Source: Stenopsyche tienmushanensis
Taxonomy: Eukaryota > Arthropoda > Insecta > Trichoptera > Stenopsychidae
Direction of reading: 5' to 3'
Length of the DNA: 64,000 nucleotides
Assembly (NCBI GenBank): GCA_008973525.1
Contig: WACJ01000111.1
Coordinates: forward strand, 310,001 to 374,000
Shown here in pieces: positions 20,626 to 33,726 of this stretch; positions within the stretch are counted from its first letter, which is position 1; every line of letters begins with the position of its first letter. Under the pieces are notes generated by a model. It did no database searches. It was not told where the DNA came from and saw only the letters and a list, made by a program, of their open reading frames with translations. The position numbers were made by a program, and so were the translations under genes.

Positions 20626-21615
20626 TTAACAAGTTCATCACCCAATGTGAATCGGTTAAGTTCTTGCACGACCCAAATCTGATAGTCGGAGAGTAAGAGC
20701 ATAGTGCAATTGAAAAATAATGTAAGTCTTCTATGAAAGATGTTGGTAATGTTAAGTTTTTAGAGTCGTTAAAGAAAAACTTTGCAACCATAACAGCATT
20801 ATCTTCCGTTGCCTTCTATATCGCTTTAAAATCACCGAACTGAGAGGGTCAATCTGAAATAGGTAACCACTCAGTCTTAAATTTGCTCGGGTAAGTTGCA
20901 CGTGGATGGGGAGACACCCTCAGTTGGCGTAGGAGCAAATCTGAGATGCATTCAAGCATCATGTATGACTTAACCCTAGCTTGATAAAGCCCCAGCGAGG
21001 AAAGGAGAGACTGGAATCTGCACTCCGGAAAGTCCTTTCCAGTAAAATCAAAACGGTTGACTAGAGTAGTTTTTTACTGTCTTCCGAGGAAAACTGCTTG
21101 CTTCACAAACCTCCCACACTCCTTATCGAGATGGTCAAGAAAGTGCCCGTTGATACGTTCATTTAGGAGACCAGCTGGGTGAGCGTTCTAAATAGAACTC
21201 GGAGAGAGAACCTTCAATATCGAGCGAATGAGGAGGTAAATGTAAGATATGAATTGTTTTAACGAATACCATGCTATGTAATATGTTATATTTTATGTAA
21301 ATGAACGAAGAATAAGAACACTGAAAATACAGTGACATGGCCTCCATGGAAGTATACCCGTCACTTATATCCAGGTGAAACAAAAAAACAAATTTACCAT
21401 AAGGCTTAAAAATCGTGAGCATATGTTAATTGCAACAACTCTGTTGTAATTAACATATGCTATTTTTGCAATGAAATGCATAAAGAAATATGTAAAAAAA
21501 GAAAGAATTGAATCAAAATTTGTTAAGAGTTGTATGAAAAAATTTAATTGTTAAATTGATTATTTTATAATACTGAGATACAATATCAAAATAGCTGAAA
21601 TGCATGGATGTGTTT
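20626..21615. other. Intergenic DNA between the pogo element and GPATCH11
   Basis: Relatively GC-rich patches (20840-21190) contain minus-strand open stretches such as NERINGHFLDHLDKECGRFV (about 21090-21160) that I cannot assign; an old retroelement is possible. A strong hairpin lies at 21418-21461. Confidence 0.35.
21418..21461. repeat. Strong 20-bp hairpin downstream of GPATCH11
   Basis: The left arm AGCATATGTTAATTGCAACA (21418-21437) and right arm TGTTGTAATTAACATATGCT (21442-21461) pair fully except for one position, which is a G-U wobble in one transcribed orientation. The loop is 4 bases. It lies ~155 bp beyond the GPATCH11 stop, possibly in its 3' UTR or just past its end. Confidence 0.8.
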
Positions 21616-23773
21616 TTAGTGGTCTTCTCGGATACGTCCTGGACAGTTGCTTGCCATGTCATCTTTATCATCGAAACTTGTACAACACCATACACAATAC
21701 AAATGGCAACTTCTTAAATAGTTGGTTATGAGCTGAAGTTTTTCAAATGGCTAAAATAATAAGAAATTGGTGTAATGCTAGAAATTAAATATTAAAATTT
21801 CTTAAAAGAGTCAAATCTGTTTACCTCCAAGTCTTCTTCCTCTTCATCCGATTCTGAATCTGTTGAAACTTTAATCCAAAACCAGGGTTCAGCTGGAGAA
21901 TCAATATCCTAAAAATATCAAATGTGTGATTTTGGCGTTAAATTTAAAATTGATGACTTTATTCATTGTTTGAAATTTACTTTTTCTTTGTCTAGCGTCT
22001 CACAGATTCTTTGACTTTTTCGTAAATCATTTCTGGTATGATTCTCTTGAGCAAGTTCGCTGATTCGCTTTCGGTAGGTCTCAATATCGCACATTTCGTC
22101 GCGTTTTTTCAACTTCTCGGCTCTTATTTGAGCTTTTCGCTCGGATATTTCTCTGAGGACGGTTTCTCGCCCCAATCCAAATCTGTCCGATTTTAAAACG
22201 ACGTTGATTGGTTCTGTCTGTCCCGTAGCTTAAAAAATAGTTTTTATAAACAGAAATTTAATCGTAAATTTACACAAGTTTTTTTTAAATATATTTTTGT
22301 GTCATGCTCGTGATATGTTCATCGGACAATTCTTCTTGGTGCTTATTTTTTCTCTAGAGTTGGAATCTGTAATAAATAGTGGATGATCCATCTATAAATA
22401 TCCACAATATGTTTTGTTAATGATGATGTATGATTATGAAATATAGATAATGAATAACAATAGAGTATCAGGAAAGAGCTGCGCAGACTGCCATAATATG
22501 AGTGAGCAATGCTGCGAATAATACGATTACTTAAAACAAAGCATAAATGTCACCTAAATAAAAAGTCAAAAATAATGTTATTATGGAAGAAATAAAGGAG
22601 CTAGATTTGCCAGAATATTTTTTTTTTCATAATTTTTCCTCTTTCGTTAGTTTAATTATTTATTCTTTCAATAAAATACTGATTAAGAACAATACAAACT
22701 TCATTACCTTATACATCAACTTATGTTTAAACTGCCTATCTTATTACGTCCACGCGCGATATTACATGTTTACTAATATTATAAAAAAGTTTACACCTAC
22801 ATCTATAGTAATAAAGAGCTTTAAATGAGATAAAAGGTTTAGTTTGCCAGCCATATGAATTAAAATAGCAAATTCCTTTGATATACAAATGAAGTTCAAT
22901 AAAAGCCTTGTTATTTTTCTTTCTTAAAAGAAATATCGTTTTAATAACTATTCTTCAGAGGTAAGTAAAATTGTAACAATAATCAATCATTGATCCAATT
23001 GATTCAAAAAAAAATAGTAATAATATATTTATTTTAGTAGATTTACTTATAATTTGTGTTTGTTCTATTTTTTTAAACAGGTTTTATTGTGAAAAGTTAT
23101 TCATTTCATATTTTCACTTTCTGGCAGTTCTATACCCATTCATAAAATATTTTTATTAGCTTCAAACTAGAATCAAAACTTCCACAATAATAATCATATC
23201 TCCATTGTATCATTTCAATTACTGGGTTCTAAGAATCTATTAATAAAAATATATCTTAATTGTATATAAATAGAATTACCTGATTTTCCGATAGCTTCGC
23301 CTGGTTTATATCCCATCTTTTGAAGCATCGAGAACCCTTTGTTGTCGCTGCTTATCGGTTTTTCCAAGCCTTTTTGACGTCGTTCCTCTTCTGTGATTTT
23401 GTACGGTTTGGGTTTTTTACTACTTTCCCGCGATTCCACTGTCTTTTTGGACTTTTCATGTTGTCGCTTGGCATAGATGCTTCTAATCAATCCGGGTTTA
23501 ATGTCACATTTACTAGACTCTCTAAAATATAACAATTTAATTTACAATAAATATTTTACGAACAGCACATTTAAATATACAAGGGACGAAGCTTGCGGAT
23601 ACCAACCTCAATAGGTTAGGTTAAAGACCCTAGCGGCACGTACCTACATTTTACGATACAATAATTTAATACAATGAAATTCGTATTGAACATTCAAAGG
23701 GTTAAAATGCATCAAATTCATACCCTTTTGTTGAGAACTTTTCCGACATGTAGTCATCATCTTCCGAGGACAT
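21616..23773 (-). CDS. GPATCH11: G-patch domain-containing protein 11-like, complete five-exon gene
   Basis: Exons on the minus strand: 23773-23724, 23521-23280, 22228-21981, 21908-21825, 21750-21616; every junction is GT/AG and in phase, stop TAA 21616-21618. The predicted protein is 252 residues, close to the human protein. It starts MSSEDDDYMSEKF, like the DDYMSD start of the family. Then come IKPGLIRSIYAKRQ, the G-patch (from ~residue 78: KGFSMLQKMGYKPGEAIGKS...PINV...GLG), and a charged coiled-coil-prone helix (~120-180) with LRKSQRICETLD. The DUF4187 end follows: WFWIKV, acidic SDEEEED, FEKLQLITNYLR, HLYCVWC and NCPG with its clustered Cys. G-patch proteins generally act with DEAH helicases in RNA processing; the human protein is reported at kinetochores. 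The gene is intact. Confidence 0.93.
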
Positions 23774-25233
23774 GTTTGGGAACTATTTGAGAGCAAAACG
23801 AACACCGGCCTCGCGTGACAGCGACGCGCGTAAATTTGATTCTTAAAAGTAATGACAGTAGTCATAAGCCAGCAGCAAACAACCATCATTTTGAGACAAA
23901 TTTTAAATAATTAATAGACATCCACTAAATAATCAATTATACTAATATAAATAAAACTTATTTTTGGATTAAAACAACCCTTCTAAGAAATTTGAGTTAA
24001 AACAAAAGTAAATTAAAAGTTGCATTACTTTTTATTGTGTTGATGTTTGTTAGAAAGGATCAGCTTATTTTCGGAAACGTAAAATCAAACAATAGCAAAA
24101 TTATGCATTGTTTAAAAATAGCTAAATGACCTAAAAATAGCTTTAATAACTTCCAAATTGGCATATAAATTTATAGTTTTGCGACTTTTTTTTATTTGAA
24201 TTATTTGTAGTGTGCTCTATTGCCGTTTAGCGTGCTGGCGCTGCTAACTATTGTTATCTCTTTTTTGTGCATTGACTAGACTTGAGCATACATTTTTGTC
24301 TCGCTCATTATTCAACCCTATGTATTTAGATATCGTTACCCTATCATGTATACTTTAGATACTCACATTAATTAAAAATAATATTTTTATAATATCCTTT
24401 AAAGTTCTTATAAAACTTTTAAAAGCATATAGTATTTATCAATGAAAAAACTTTTCGCCAATTTTTTTTTTAATTATTTAATTTTAATAAGATAAATAAA
24501 CAATAAAAAACAAAAAAAATACAATAAAATACACAAAAAGTAATTTTTCCTCAAATTTTATTATTTATCAGTATACAGAGACATGGACTCTAAAATTTAT
24601 AGAAGAAGTTATAAAGCTCTGCAGTATACAAATACAAATTCTAAATTTAAAATTTTCAAAAAACGACATTCAAGTATAGTAAAAAAATATTATTTTAAGG
24701 GCTTGTGTTCTTTAACCTTCGGTTGTATAAAATAAAAGGGTAATGTTCAACTTTATAATAAAATGTTCAACTGTACGATGAAAGAACTCTACGATGTACG
24801 GATGCGAAATAATAGCAATCAAAATAAAATTTGGGGGTGGGTAAAAAAAAGCAAAATAAACGCCCTTTTAGCATATTTTCGGCTGTGCCCCCTCATCCCA
24901 AACAGAACTCTTGACTGTGTACCGGCGCCCTATTGTTATTCATCCGCATTTGTAATAACGATAATTCACCGTCATCCCCATTTACTTTGAGTGTTTGTCG
25001 ACTAGAAAATGATTCTGGGAGAGCATCTTCTTGCTTTGACCGAATGGGCGAACATCATTCTTTTAAAAAATAAAAGGCCACGGGAACAGAGAGCAGATAA
25101 GAAGAAGGAATATTGGAATACTCTGTTAATATATTTTGCATTTGAACATGAATCGAGTTTAATTGGTACATATCCATAAAGTGTGACCTGACCAAGTCCA
25201 TAATTTTTTTATGCCAACTCGCCGCTCCTAATA
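23774..25233. other. Intergenic DNA upstream of GPATCH11
   Basis: The GPATCH11 promoter should lie just right of 23773; 23780-23850 is locally CpG-rich (GACGCGCG). The remainder (24000-25230) is AT-rich with no recognisable coding or repeat pairs. Confidence 0.45.
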
Positions 25234-25235
25234 TA

Positions 25236-25514
25236 CTCAAACATCTTTTGTTGCGACTTTTTTTGTGCGATTTCGAAGTTATGCGGTTTTTTTAAAGTAT
25301 TTTTTTTCATAAAGAGAAAACGTATTGAAGTTGTTTTCCTGTTTTTTTTATCAACTTTTTTTTAATGCGATTTTGGATATATTTTATATAGCTGTTTCAA
25401 TTTTATGCGGTTTTCAAAATCCATGGACCGCATCTTCACTTTTTCTGTGTATGTCATAGCTTTTTTGTGCGATTTTCGATGGAACGCATCTACCGTACAT
25501 TAAAAGGTTTAAAT
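25236..25514. mobile_element. pogo/Tigger-like MITE, TTTTTGTGCG family, copy 1
   Basis: CTCAAACATCTTTTGTTGCG at the left is inverted roughly as ACCGTACATTAAAAGGTTTAA at the right. Internal words GTGCGATTTCGAAGTTATGC and GTCATAGC..TTTTGTGCGATTTTC recur in the copies at 33727, 51187 and 54653. Non-coding. Confidence 0.7.
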
Positions 25515-26269
25515 ATTAAAAAAATACACATTGTTAAACATATCCTCCTTAAAATAATCACATAATATTAAAATTTTAATAGTAGCTCAAATTGTTTAAA
25601 AAAAATTCTTGTAGAGTATTAAATATTGGCACGAGTAGGAAAACGATTTTGGGAATTTGGGGGGGGGGGGGCAATTCATTTTTTTCAAAATACCAGACCA
25701 TTATTTCTGCATTAGTATATATAGTATAAGGGGTAAAATATAATTTCAAACAGTTCTTCTTGGAAAGTTGTGTCAGTCTTCTCAATATTGCGGTAAAAAG
25801 ACAAAATTCCTACCGCCTGTCATGTAAGTTTGAATGCCCACTAGTGGACGGTAGGGACCAAATTAACTACAATTGCATTAGATGATCTGTCTTATTCAAT
25901 TTTGCGGTTAACTGAGAAGCTGAAAGTCAATTACGACTTCTTTTGGATGATAATAAAATGAAGGGATGCTCGGCATCCGTAGTAGATTTTGAGTGGCCCG
26001 GTTTTTTCTTGTCCTTAAAAGTCCATGTCTTCTGGTGTCTTCTAATGGCTTAATGCAATCCCTTTATGGAAATCTTCTTTTTTGTAGCATTTGAACTAAC
26101 ATTCGAGTGTACATTATGATGTATTCTTAAGTAAAAATGTTATGTTTCTAAATAAAAACAGATATTATTGAGGATATCCTATTTATTTCTAATACATACG
26201 TATTCTTAGTCTTGGTCTTTAGGATGAACTGCTCCCTACATTTGGCAAGATGAAAAAATTCTTCTGCTC
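25515..26269. other. Intergenic DNA with poly-G tract
   Basis: No gene recognised. It includes a run of ten G near 25661-25670. The stretch 25790-26060 may be a further degraded part of the adjacent LINE, but this could not be shown. Confidence 0.35.
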
Positions 26270-26860
26270 TTTATCCACTCTTCTTCTATTTTATCTTTTA
26301 CAATCAGGCGTAGAAAGAAGTACTTCTGATCACGGATTGTATGTTTCAAATATATATTATTTCATTGCATCATGGTATTTAGAAGTGCTTAATTCGTATG
26401 CAGCAGCAGTAGGACTTTGTCGTATTCCATACACACTTTCCATGAAATCTTTAACCACCTATGGTAATATCATATCCCAGATGCCTATAATTTGTGCATG
26501 TTTTTGATTAGCAGAGTCTATATTTTGCATGTATACAGAAGTAACAACTATACATAGCATCGCAGCCTTCGCAAAATGATTTTCAGTGAGAATTGACGAC
26601 GATCTTTTTCAAATGAATGAAATAATTTCTCGCCACTTCAATTCTAGTCCCAATTTTATCTTCTGAACTCATGTTAGAAGTGATGATTTTATCCAGGTAT
26701 TTGATGTGTTTTCTTATTCAATCCAGCGTCTTTGTATAGTTAGATTTAACATCAAAAGACTTATTTACATAAGTATATAATTAGTTCCCAATTTTGACTG
26801 GCGTCAACTATGAGATATCAGGTCCTCATCACTTTCCGATGGCACGATCGTATATTATTT
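26270..26860 (-). pseudogene. LINE reverse-transcriptase C-terminal fragment
   Basis: The minus-strand translation gives IKYLDKIITSNMSSEDKIGT then RIEVARNYFIHLKKIVVNSH. This is the post-RT block FKYLGS.IT..G....EI..RI..A...F..L.K of endonuclease/RT LINE ORF2. Downstream LRRLRCYV..LLLYTCKI.TL fits the LRCYV.S.LLYG.ETWTL region, with several stops. It is an inactive remnant, and its clade is not assigned. Confidence 0.7.
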
Positions 26861-28950
26861 ATGAGATCTTCTGCAATGTGCATTCCTTTCTATTAGTCAG
26901 TCATTAATCGCTTTATTGACTACTAATTTCGAATGTATCTATATTAAACATCATTGGAGGCAACATCATTGATGTACACCACAATGCTATGATAATATAA
27001 TCTAACTCTATTGACAGACAAGCCATTATAAATCCTAAAATGTTATAAATTGAATCTGCTTACAATTGAATTGGTTGTACTTTAGAGTTTCTGGAAAGTC
27101 TTTCACAGGAAACGTTATCATTATATCCCTCGAGTGTAGCATTCAACAGAGCACTAAGTGAGTGGAAAGATGTAGAAGTGCCTTCGGTGGTTGGTTGATA
27201 ACTCCAGAAGAATATGCAAAATGGGATATTCATTGCGGATGTCTTATCCACATCATGAAATGAAATGGATCGTCGACGATCTCGTAATAAATTCGCGGAA
27301 ATAATTTTCAGAATAATCTAAAAGGTGAATATAACAATGGACTCCATTATGCCTCCGGATGAATAGATTTTGGTCGTATTTGTATCCGGGTATTTGCAAG
27401 AAAAACATATTTTTATAAAAAGAGTACATCAATAATGATTTTGATGCAGCCTTTCAAGATATTAAATCCCTGCTTTTTGCGGTCGAGATATAACATGTTT
27501 TTAAATTGCGGATATTCAAGCACATCATGCACCCCCATTGGGTCTTTTTTTAAGAGCATTGGACCATTTTAAAAAAGCAAATGGGACAAAACGAAACGAC
27601 AATGGTCTCTGAATATTCATCAAATGACACGGGGGATGATGAGTTAAGCCCGAGTGTGGTTGCGTGTTAAATGACCGAGCCCAAAATGTCACCGGCTCAT
27701 TTGAAGCTTTTTAAAAAACAATATTTTCTTGTGTCATGGCACAAATGAACCCATCGGGAGTGTTCTCTCCCATTCTTTTGATAGATATATGTTTGCCATC
27801 AAACAGTGCTTAGCTTTCCATTGTGGGACCACCCGTTGATATCAATCATAGTTAATAGGTGCGTTTTCCCGAGCAATTTTCCGAGGAGGTCCATTCTGGA
27901 GATAGGGCACATATAGTCAATTTTTATGGGTCGATCATGACATCTTTATGTTTGACGTCGTTATTTCATCTCGAATTGGTAATATATCTTCAGAGCGATA
28001 TGAAATAGGGCCATGAAGTGAATCGTAAATCTGTAATATATTTGAACGAAATTTTCTTCTAAAATATCGGTATGATTTCGTTGGGATTATCAAAATGTTA
28101 ATATTTTGTCTGTGCATTAAGAAGATCGCTCTAGTGTGCGAATTGCGGCTATAAGATATAGAAGCGGAAGTCGGTGAAGTGTTCCTGTGCGAAAAGTTCA
28201 CCCCTTAGCAATAACAGATTCATCCCCTAGGCTGGGACACGGCTCAAAACGACCATAAATATGAGCCGACGTCACATTTGTCGGTGAGAATTGATGTCAG
28301 CACCCTCCGTCATCATAAAGCCTACTCCACCGGTGGTGACGCACGTTTTGTTGTGAAATTGGAAAATTTTATCAGCTCGATGCTTTTCCGGATTTCGCAT
28401 TTCAACCATAGTGATATTTTATTAATGTCTTTGCTGCGTGTTAAGTAAATATTTTATTCCATCGTCGTATTTACCAAATATGGGCATTTGACTGCTGAGG
28501 AATTTGGGATATGAAAAATATTATTAGGTAATTTTAAAACTGTCCTAATCTATGATCGAGCCGGACTTGAGATATGATGCTTTTATACACTATGAAATAT
28601 AATAATTCTTTCAAGAGCCCTTCAAATTATACATTGACTGACCACATGACTTTTGTCCTTTTATGTCTTTTTACTCACGTTAAAATAGTCATCTGTAGCA
28701 TGATTTCTAGCAGCAAAAATTGATATGTCAGAAAGCAGTTGCATTGAGCTTTCCGAGGAGCTTTTCGCTTTTTGAGCAAAGTGTATATATGCATTTGCAA
28801 ATCCTTTTTGTGCTCTATTAACCTATTTGCTTCAATTTTTCGAATTAATTAGTTTTTATACTTTAGAAAAAGAAGTTCTTTCTAAAAGTTTTCTTAATTG
28901 CATTTTCTCATAGCGTAAATTTACAATACAGAAATACAGATCTGAAAAAC
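26861..28950. other. Long unassigned non-coding tract
   Basis: No protein similarity recognised in any frame. Composition is less AT-biased than the repeat-rich flanks in places (27750-28350). Distal regulatory DNA is possible but unproven. Confidence 0.4.
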
Positions 28951-28954
28951 ATCG

Positions 28955-29330
28955 CTCAAAGAGGATGACCCCAAAAATTAAATACTGATATCTTGAAATC
29001 GATAATTGAATCAGGTCCTCGTCAAACAATCGATAAATTATCTTTGAAATTTGGCTGTCTATGATCTACAGTTAGAGATCATTTTCGTCGCATAGGAAAG
29101 TTGCACAAACAAGAAATTTGGGCTCACCATGAATTGTTGCAGACGACATTCGATCTACCACGAAATCACTGTGAATTTCGATATGAAGAAGATCCGTTTT
29201 TGTGACAAATTGAAACTGAAGAAAAGTACTAGATGCTATATAATAATCTTGTACGAAAAAATAATGGCTTTCTTCCGGAAAAGTACCTGATACAACCCCT
29301 CTATCAACACTAACAATGTTGTAAAAATAG
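28955..29330 (+). pseudogene. Mariner transposase fragment
   Basis: Translation: KTSLKEDDP, then IIESGPRQTIDKLSLKFGC, then STVRDHFRRIGKLHKQEIWA and HHELLQTTFDLPRNHCEFRY. This is the second HTH and linker (..R.T...L...L..S..TV..HL...GK......WVPHEL) of mariner transposases. Stops are present and no termini were found. Together with 29990-30110 it may be one dispersed old element. Confidence 0.72.
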
Positions 29331-29985
29331 ATCAGGAAGAAATAGGAGAGCTTAGATTGGAAATTCTATTTCATCAGCCTATTCACCTCATCTCGTGCTG
29401 TCGAATCACTACATTTTTAGTTCGTTTGAGCATACATTAACTCCTAAAGGAGTACTATCCCAGGGCCTGGGATCCCTCCTCCACTTATTCAAAAGGGCAC
29501 TCTTATACATTGAGCTCAGAGTAGCACAGTACGGGAGACAGAGACGGAGAGATTCCCCGCATACAACGCACGATTGTATAGATCGTTAGACCAAATTTAT
29601 CGACTAATAATGATTTCGATTTCAGGTTTTTTATTTGTTTACGCAAAGAAAATACCGAATATTTTTTGCTATCGACAGTGTTTATTTATTTAATTGCTTC
29701 CTGTTCGTCACTGCTTGATGAATTTTATATTCAATTATCATTTCCTTCTAAAACAGAAGCAAATGAATCGATTTTTTGTGTATTGTTTATGTAAAGAAAT
29801 GACGTGGTCTTGTATGTTATCAACTGTGTTTATTTACAATTGACCTCGAATTGAAGATTGTCTTACGCTGATAGGAGCTGAATAAAACGATTATGGCATC
29901 AATTACTTCATCGATTTTAAATTTGCTCACTCCTCAAAAGGTTAAGACGTAACAAAGTTAGAAAAGTAAAAACGCACTTAGTTAA
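29331..29985. other. Unassigned spacer between mariner fragments
   Basis: No feature recognised. Confidence 0.35.
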
Positions 29986-30112
29986 GTTTTTCATTGAAAA
30001 ATACTTTTTCAAAAAGGGAATTGAAAAATTACCTTTACGCCGACAAAAGGTGATAGAAAATTATGGAAATTATTTTGTTGGTTAGTATTTAAGATTTCTT
30101 TAATGAATAAAT
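29985..30112 (+). pseudogene. Mariner transposase C-terminal fragment
   Basis: FFKKGIEKLPLRRQKVIENYGNYF matches the mariner C-terminus (F...GI.KLP.RW.KVI...G.YF). It may be the other end of the element started at ~28955. Confidence 0.6.
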
Positions 30113-30379
30113 GATTTTCACCAGCAAAAAAAAACGATTACTTTTCGGTCCCCCTAATAGTAAATTTTGCAAAACATGGCCTTTTGCAGATTTCATTAGT
30201 TTCTTGAGATTTTTGATTATCGGCATCAAAGTCATTTATAATCGGACATCTAGATTATGATTATGATAAAAAACAATCTAAATAGGGAATGACTTTTTTC
30301 CCCTCAGATTTGCATACATTCTTCAGTTGGCACGGCATTATTTAAAACCACCCTAATGTTGCGATTTCATTTTTTAACT

Positions 30380-30865
30380 GAAGAATAATTAATTCGGTTA
30401 CGACATTAACGCGAGAATAATTATTAATTTAAATACATTCCTCGAGCCGGGAAGACGTCGTAAGTGATTCAGTAAGATGGAACATTTCAAGAGCCATTTA
30501 GCGATTACGTACAATCCGCCACGCTACGTATACTTTCATTCGAAGAATATGCAAATGTTGACTGCGCCCCGCCCGGCGACTTCTCGGCAATTAGCGCCCA
30601 AAAAAAGCGATTCTTACACGTAATCGGATTTTATAAGAAGCGAAAAACAACTTTTGCGTTGTTAATTTGTACCGCGGGATGCCATTATGGCGTAGGGATG
30701 GACTCTAAGACGAATAATTGGATCTGAAATATTCGTCGGCAAATAATTAATTTGTCGGGGTCGTAAAAATAATGGAGGCTCGTGAGGTCGTTATTGCATC
30801 GGATTGCTCTTTGACGATGGGTTGCGCCTTGCCGCCGAAGAGCAATAAACGTAAATAAATGATAG
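30380..30865. other. CpG-richer, TAAT-containing block: candidate conserved regulatory element
   Basis: Unlike the flanks, this ~480-bp block has many CpG dinucleotides and no poly-A/T tracts. It carries repeated homeodomain-type core words (AATTATTAATTTAAA, AATAATTAATTTG) and ATGCAAAT (POU/octamer-like). No ORF. Enhancer function is an inference from composition and motifs only. Confidence 0.35.
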
Positions 30866-33020
30866 AAGAATTATTTCCGCTGTCCACTACTATGGATTTA
30901 TGTGATGCATGGACCCTTGGACTTTGTTATGGGGTATGCATCTAAGTAGCGTCGCTAACGTATCATATGAGCTGTGAGTAATTAATATTGTGTAGGAAGT
31001 CAATAGAAGACCACAAAATATTGACAAAATGCATCTATTTTAAAAATTGATTGTAAGAATCGATGTATATATGATCCAAATCACATTTGTTTTAGATATT
31101 ATAAATTGTTATTTATTTGAAGGCAGGGCTTATGCTCTTTCTGTTAAGGTACCATATCCATTATTGATTATAGACAAGGTGGAAATAATTGCATCCCAGC
31201 CCAGTGCTTACGTTTCCAAGCAGACGGCCTCACTGAGTCTGTATACTATCGGATCGTAGAAGAGGTTCACATAAAGAGACGGAGCGAAGAAAATACAGTT
31301 GTTGGCTCCAGATCTTTATTATTACACCAAAATAAAGACCACCGTTATAAGAACAGACCTTCTCGCGGCCAAGACGATTGGTCGTATCCTAAGACTTGAT
31401 GGTGATATTCGGAGCTAAATAAAGCTATATTTTTATCAATTTAGAATTTAAACCTAATTTATCCCCACACCATTGGTTGCAAAATTTACGATAGTGATAC
31501 GCAACATTTGCAAATTAAACGTCGAATCGTACATCAGGACATGATGGGCATTCGCGTTTATCGAGGGCAGTAAAAACCGATCAACACATTCCTGTTATTA
31601 CCGTGCACATAAAATTTGTAATACCAGTGCTCCCCCCCATCGCAGTGAATAATTTGATTGTGGCCCATCGATAACAGCCGAATGACCAATGGTGGCCGTT
31701 ACTCAAATACCCCATACACTTAATCAGATTTACATACAAACAAGTGGAACATTTCAATGCATCTGTGTTATATTGGCCGTTTTTTATTGTTTTGATTTGC
31801 ATTGATTACTAAAGAGCGTCGTAACTATTATATTGTTGGAAAAATGAAAGCAAATCGCGGTGGATATTTGCCACGTTTTATAAATTGACTTATATTGGAT
31901 TCGGTCAGCAACTTTTTTGTGGTCAATGAAGATAAGTGATATATCTTTGTAGGGGAGGGCAGAAATTTCTTCATCGTCTCGGCGACAGATTGGGGAGAGC
32001 CCATCAATGTCGTGAAAAGATGTTCGATAAAAAATATATTATAAGGGAGAAAATTTATATGATTTACATATAGGGTCTGCCAGACTAATGGCTACCAACA
32101 TCACTAAAACATAGCTGTCAAACCACTTATAACAACGCGTTCAATTTTTGTCAAATGGTAACTTATTATATTGTTTATCAATCGCAATATTCTATCTATA
32201 AATAAAGCAGTCATAATCATTGTCATGAGAATATAAGTAGCTGCTTAGGTCATGATTTAGGTCGCTCTATATTCATGTTATTTAGCATAAAAGAGTAGGA
32301 TTTTAAGCAGATTGCTCATTGACATTTGTATAGATGGTTATTAGATTGATGGAAAACAATGACAAATGTTCGTCAAAAATAATGACAAAAATGCTAAATG
32401 CCATGCTTCGTAATGTTGATGAATGTCAACGTACAATGATAGATATAATCCCAAGGGGATCGTTTGTTGGTTTTAATGGTCCTCTGCAATCATATGACGA
32501 TTTGCATTCACCCTGTGTAATACGAGAATATGACCATATATCATAAGTGTTGATTTTGCTGTCCACGGCTTGGTGGCATCATAAAAATCCCCCCAAACTC
32601 TGATGAAATATGCAAAAAAAAATATTTTTTCAAATAATTGAAATTATACTTTTTCGTTTGATTGATTTGAAGCATTTCAATCACGGGGGGTGGTTTTACA
32701 AAAATTAGCGCCCCTTATGCGTTGGAACGTTCCAGCACACCCAGGGAATATTTATATGCATCATGGACACGTATGCACAGTATGATGCATTAATTTTGGG
32801 CGAATTTCAGGTTTTTACGAGGCGTATGTTGCGGCTGAACTGCTGCTGCGTCCATAAAAACATAGGGGAAAAATTAAAATTGTCACTATTGTATATATGA
32901 ATGAAGGCATGTGTGTTGAGCGCAAAAAATATATGATCATTTTCGGTATTATATCATTTTTCATTGTTTTATTAAGTTTGGATTTATAAGACTGGAAAGT
33001 AATCAAAATAGAACAGGAAC
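30866..33020. other. Unassigned intergenic tract
   Basis: No recognised gene. The only notable open frame (32334-32546, 70 codons) has no recognisable motif and is probably chance. Confidence 0.4.
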
Positions 33021-33024
33021 ATGG

Positions 33025-33275
33025 ATGTGCTGACGTCATAATTAGAATCAGATCCTCATTAAACTATAGGGGAATTATCAAATCATATAGATAGATATAA
33101 TATAATTTTTCTTCGGATCAAATACCTGTTTTTATTCCTAAATCATAATGTACAATTAAAAATATCCTTCTTTGTGTATAACAAGATCAATAATGTAACA
33201 CTTGTTGAAATGCTTGAAGTTGGTCAAGCAATCACAGCAGAAGTATAATGTCAAAGATTAGTGTGAATGAAGCAA
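33025..33275 (+). pseudogene. Highly decayed mariner transposase relic
   Basis: Across stops the translation shows LESDPH.TIGELSNH (HTH region) and LLCV..DQ..VTLVEMLEVG then QAITAEV, matching LL.I.WD..G..Y.ELL..GQTI.AE.Y of mariners. No termini. Confidence 0.55.
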
Positions 33276-33726
33276 GAGTTCATTTATAGATGATCAGTTT
33301 AAATAATACTTCGATACGATAATGTTGGGTTGTAAACTTAATACAAAGAAAAATAATGAAGCTTTGATTAGGACTTTTATCCTCTGATTATCATTTTTTC
33401 AGGTCCTTAGAACACCTATAATATTTTTACGCCAAGTTATAACCCTTTTCATTTCAAGTCAAACTTTTTTCAATTCAAGTTAAACTGTCCAGATGAAATG
33501 TTTTATGCTCCAAATTAAACAGTGTATTTTTAAGCACATAAGATGATTTTTATATTAATGTAAAAATTCAATTACTATGTATAGATAAACACGCCTTTTA
33601 AACTTTGCAAATATTCATGAAAATGTAAAAAAGAAGAAAAATGACAGATTTGGAACAATGTCAATCTGACAAATCTGTTGGTCCAGTTATTGCTGTGTAT
33701 TAAGATGCATTTTAATTTGACAAATA

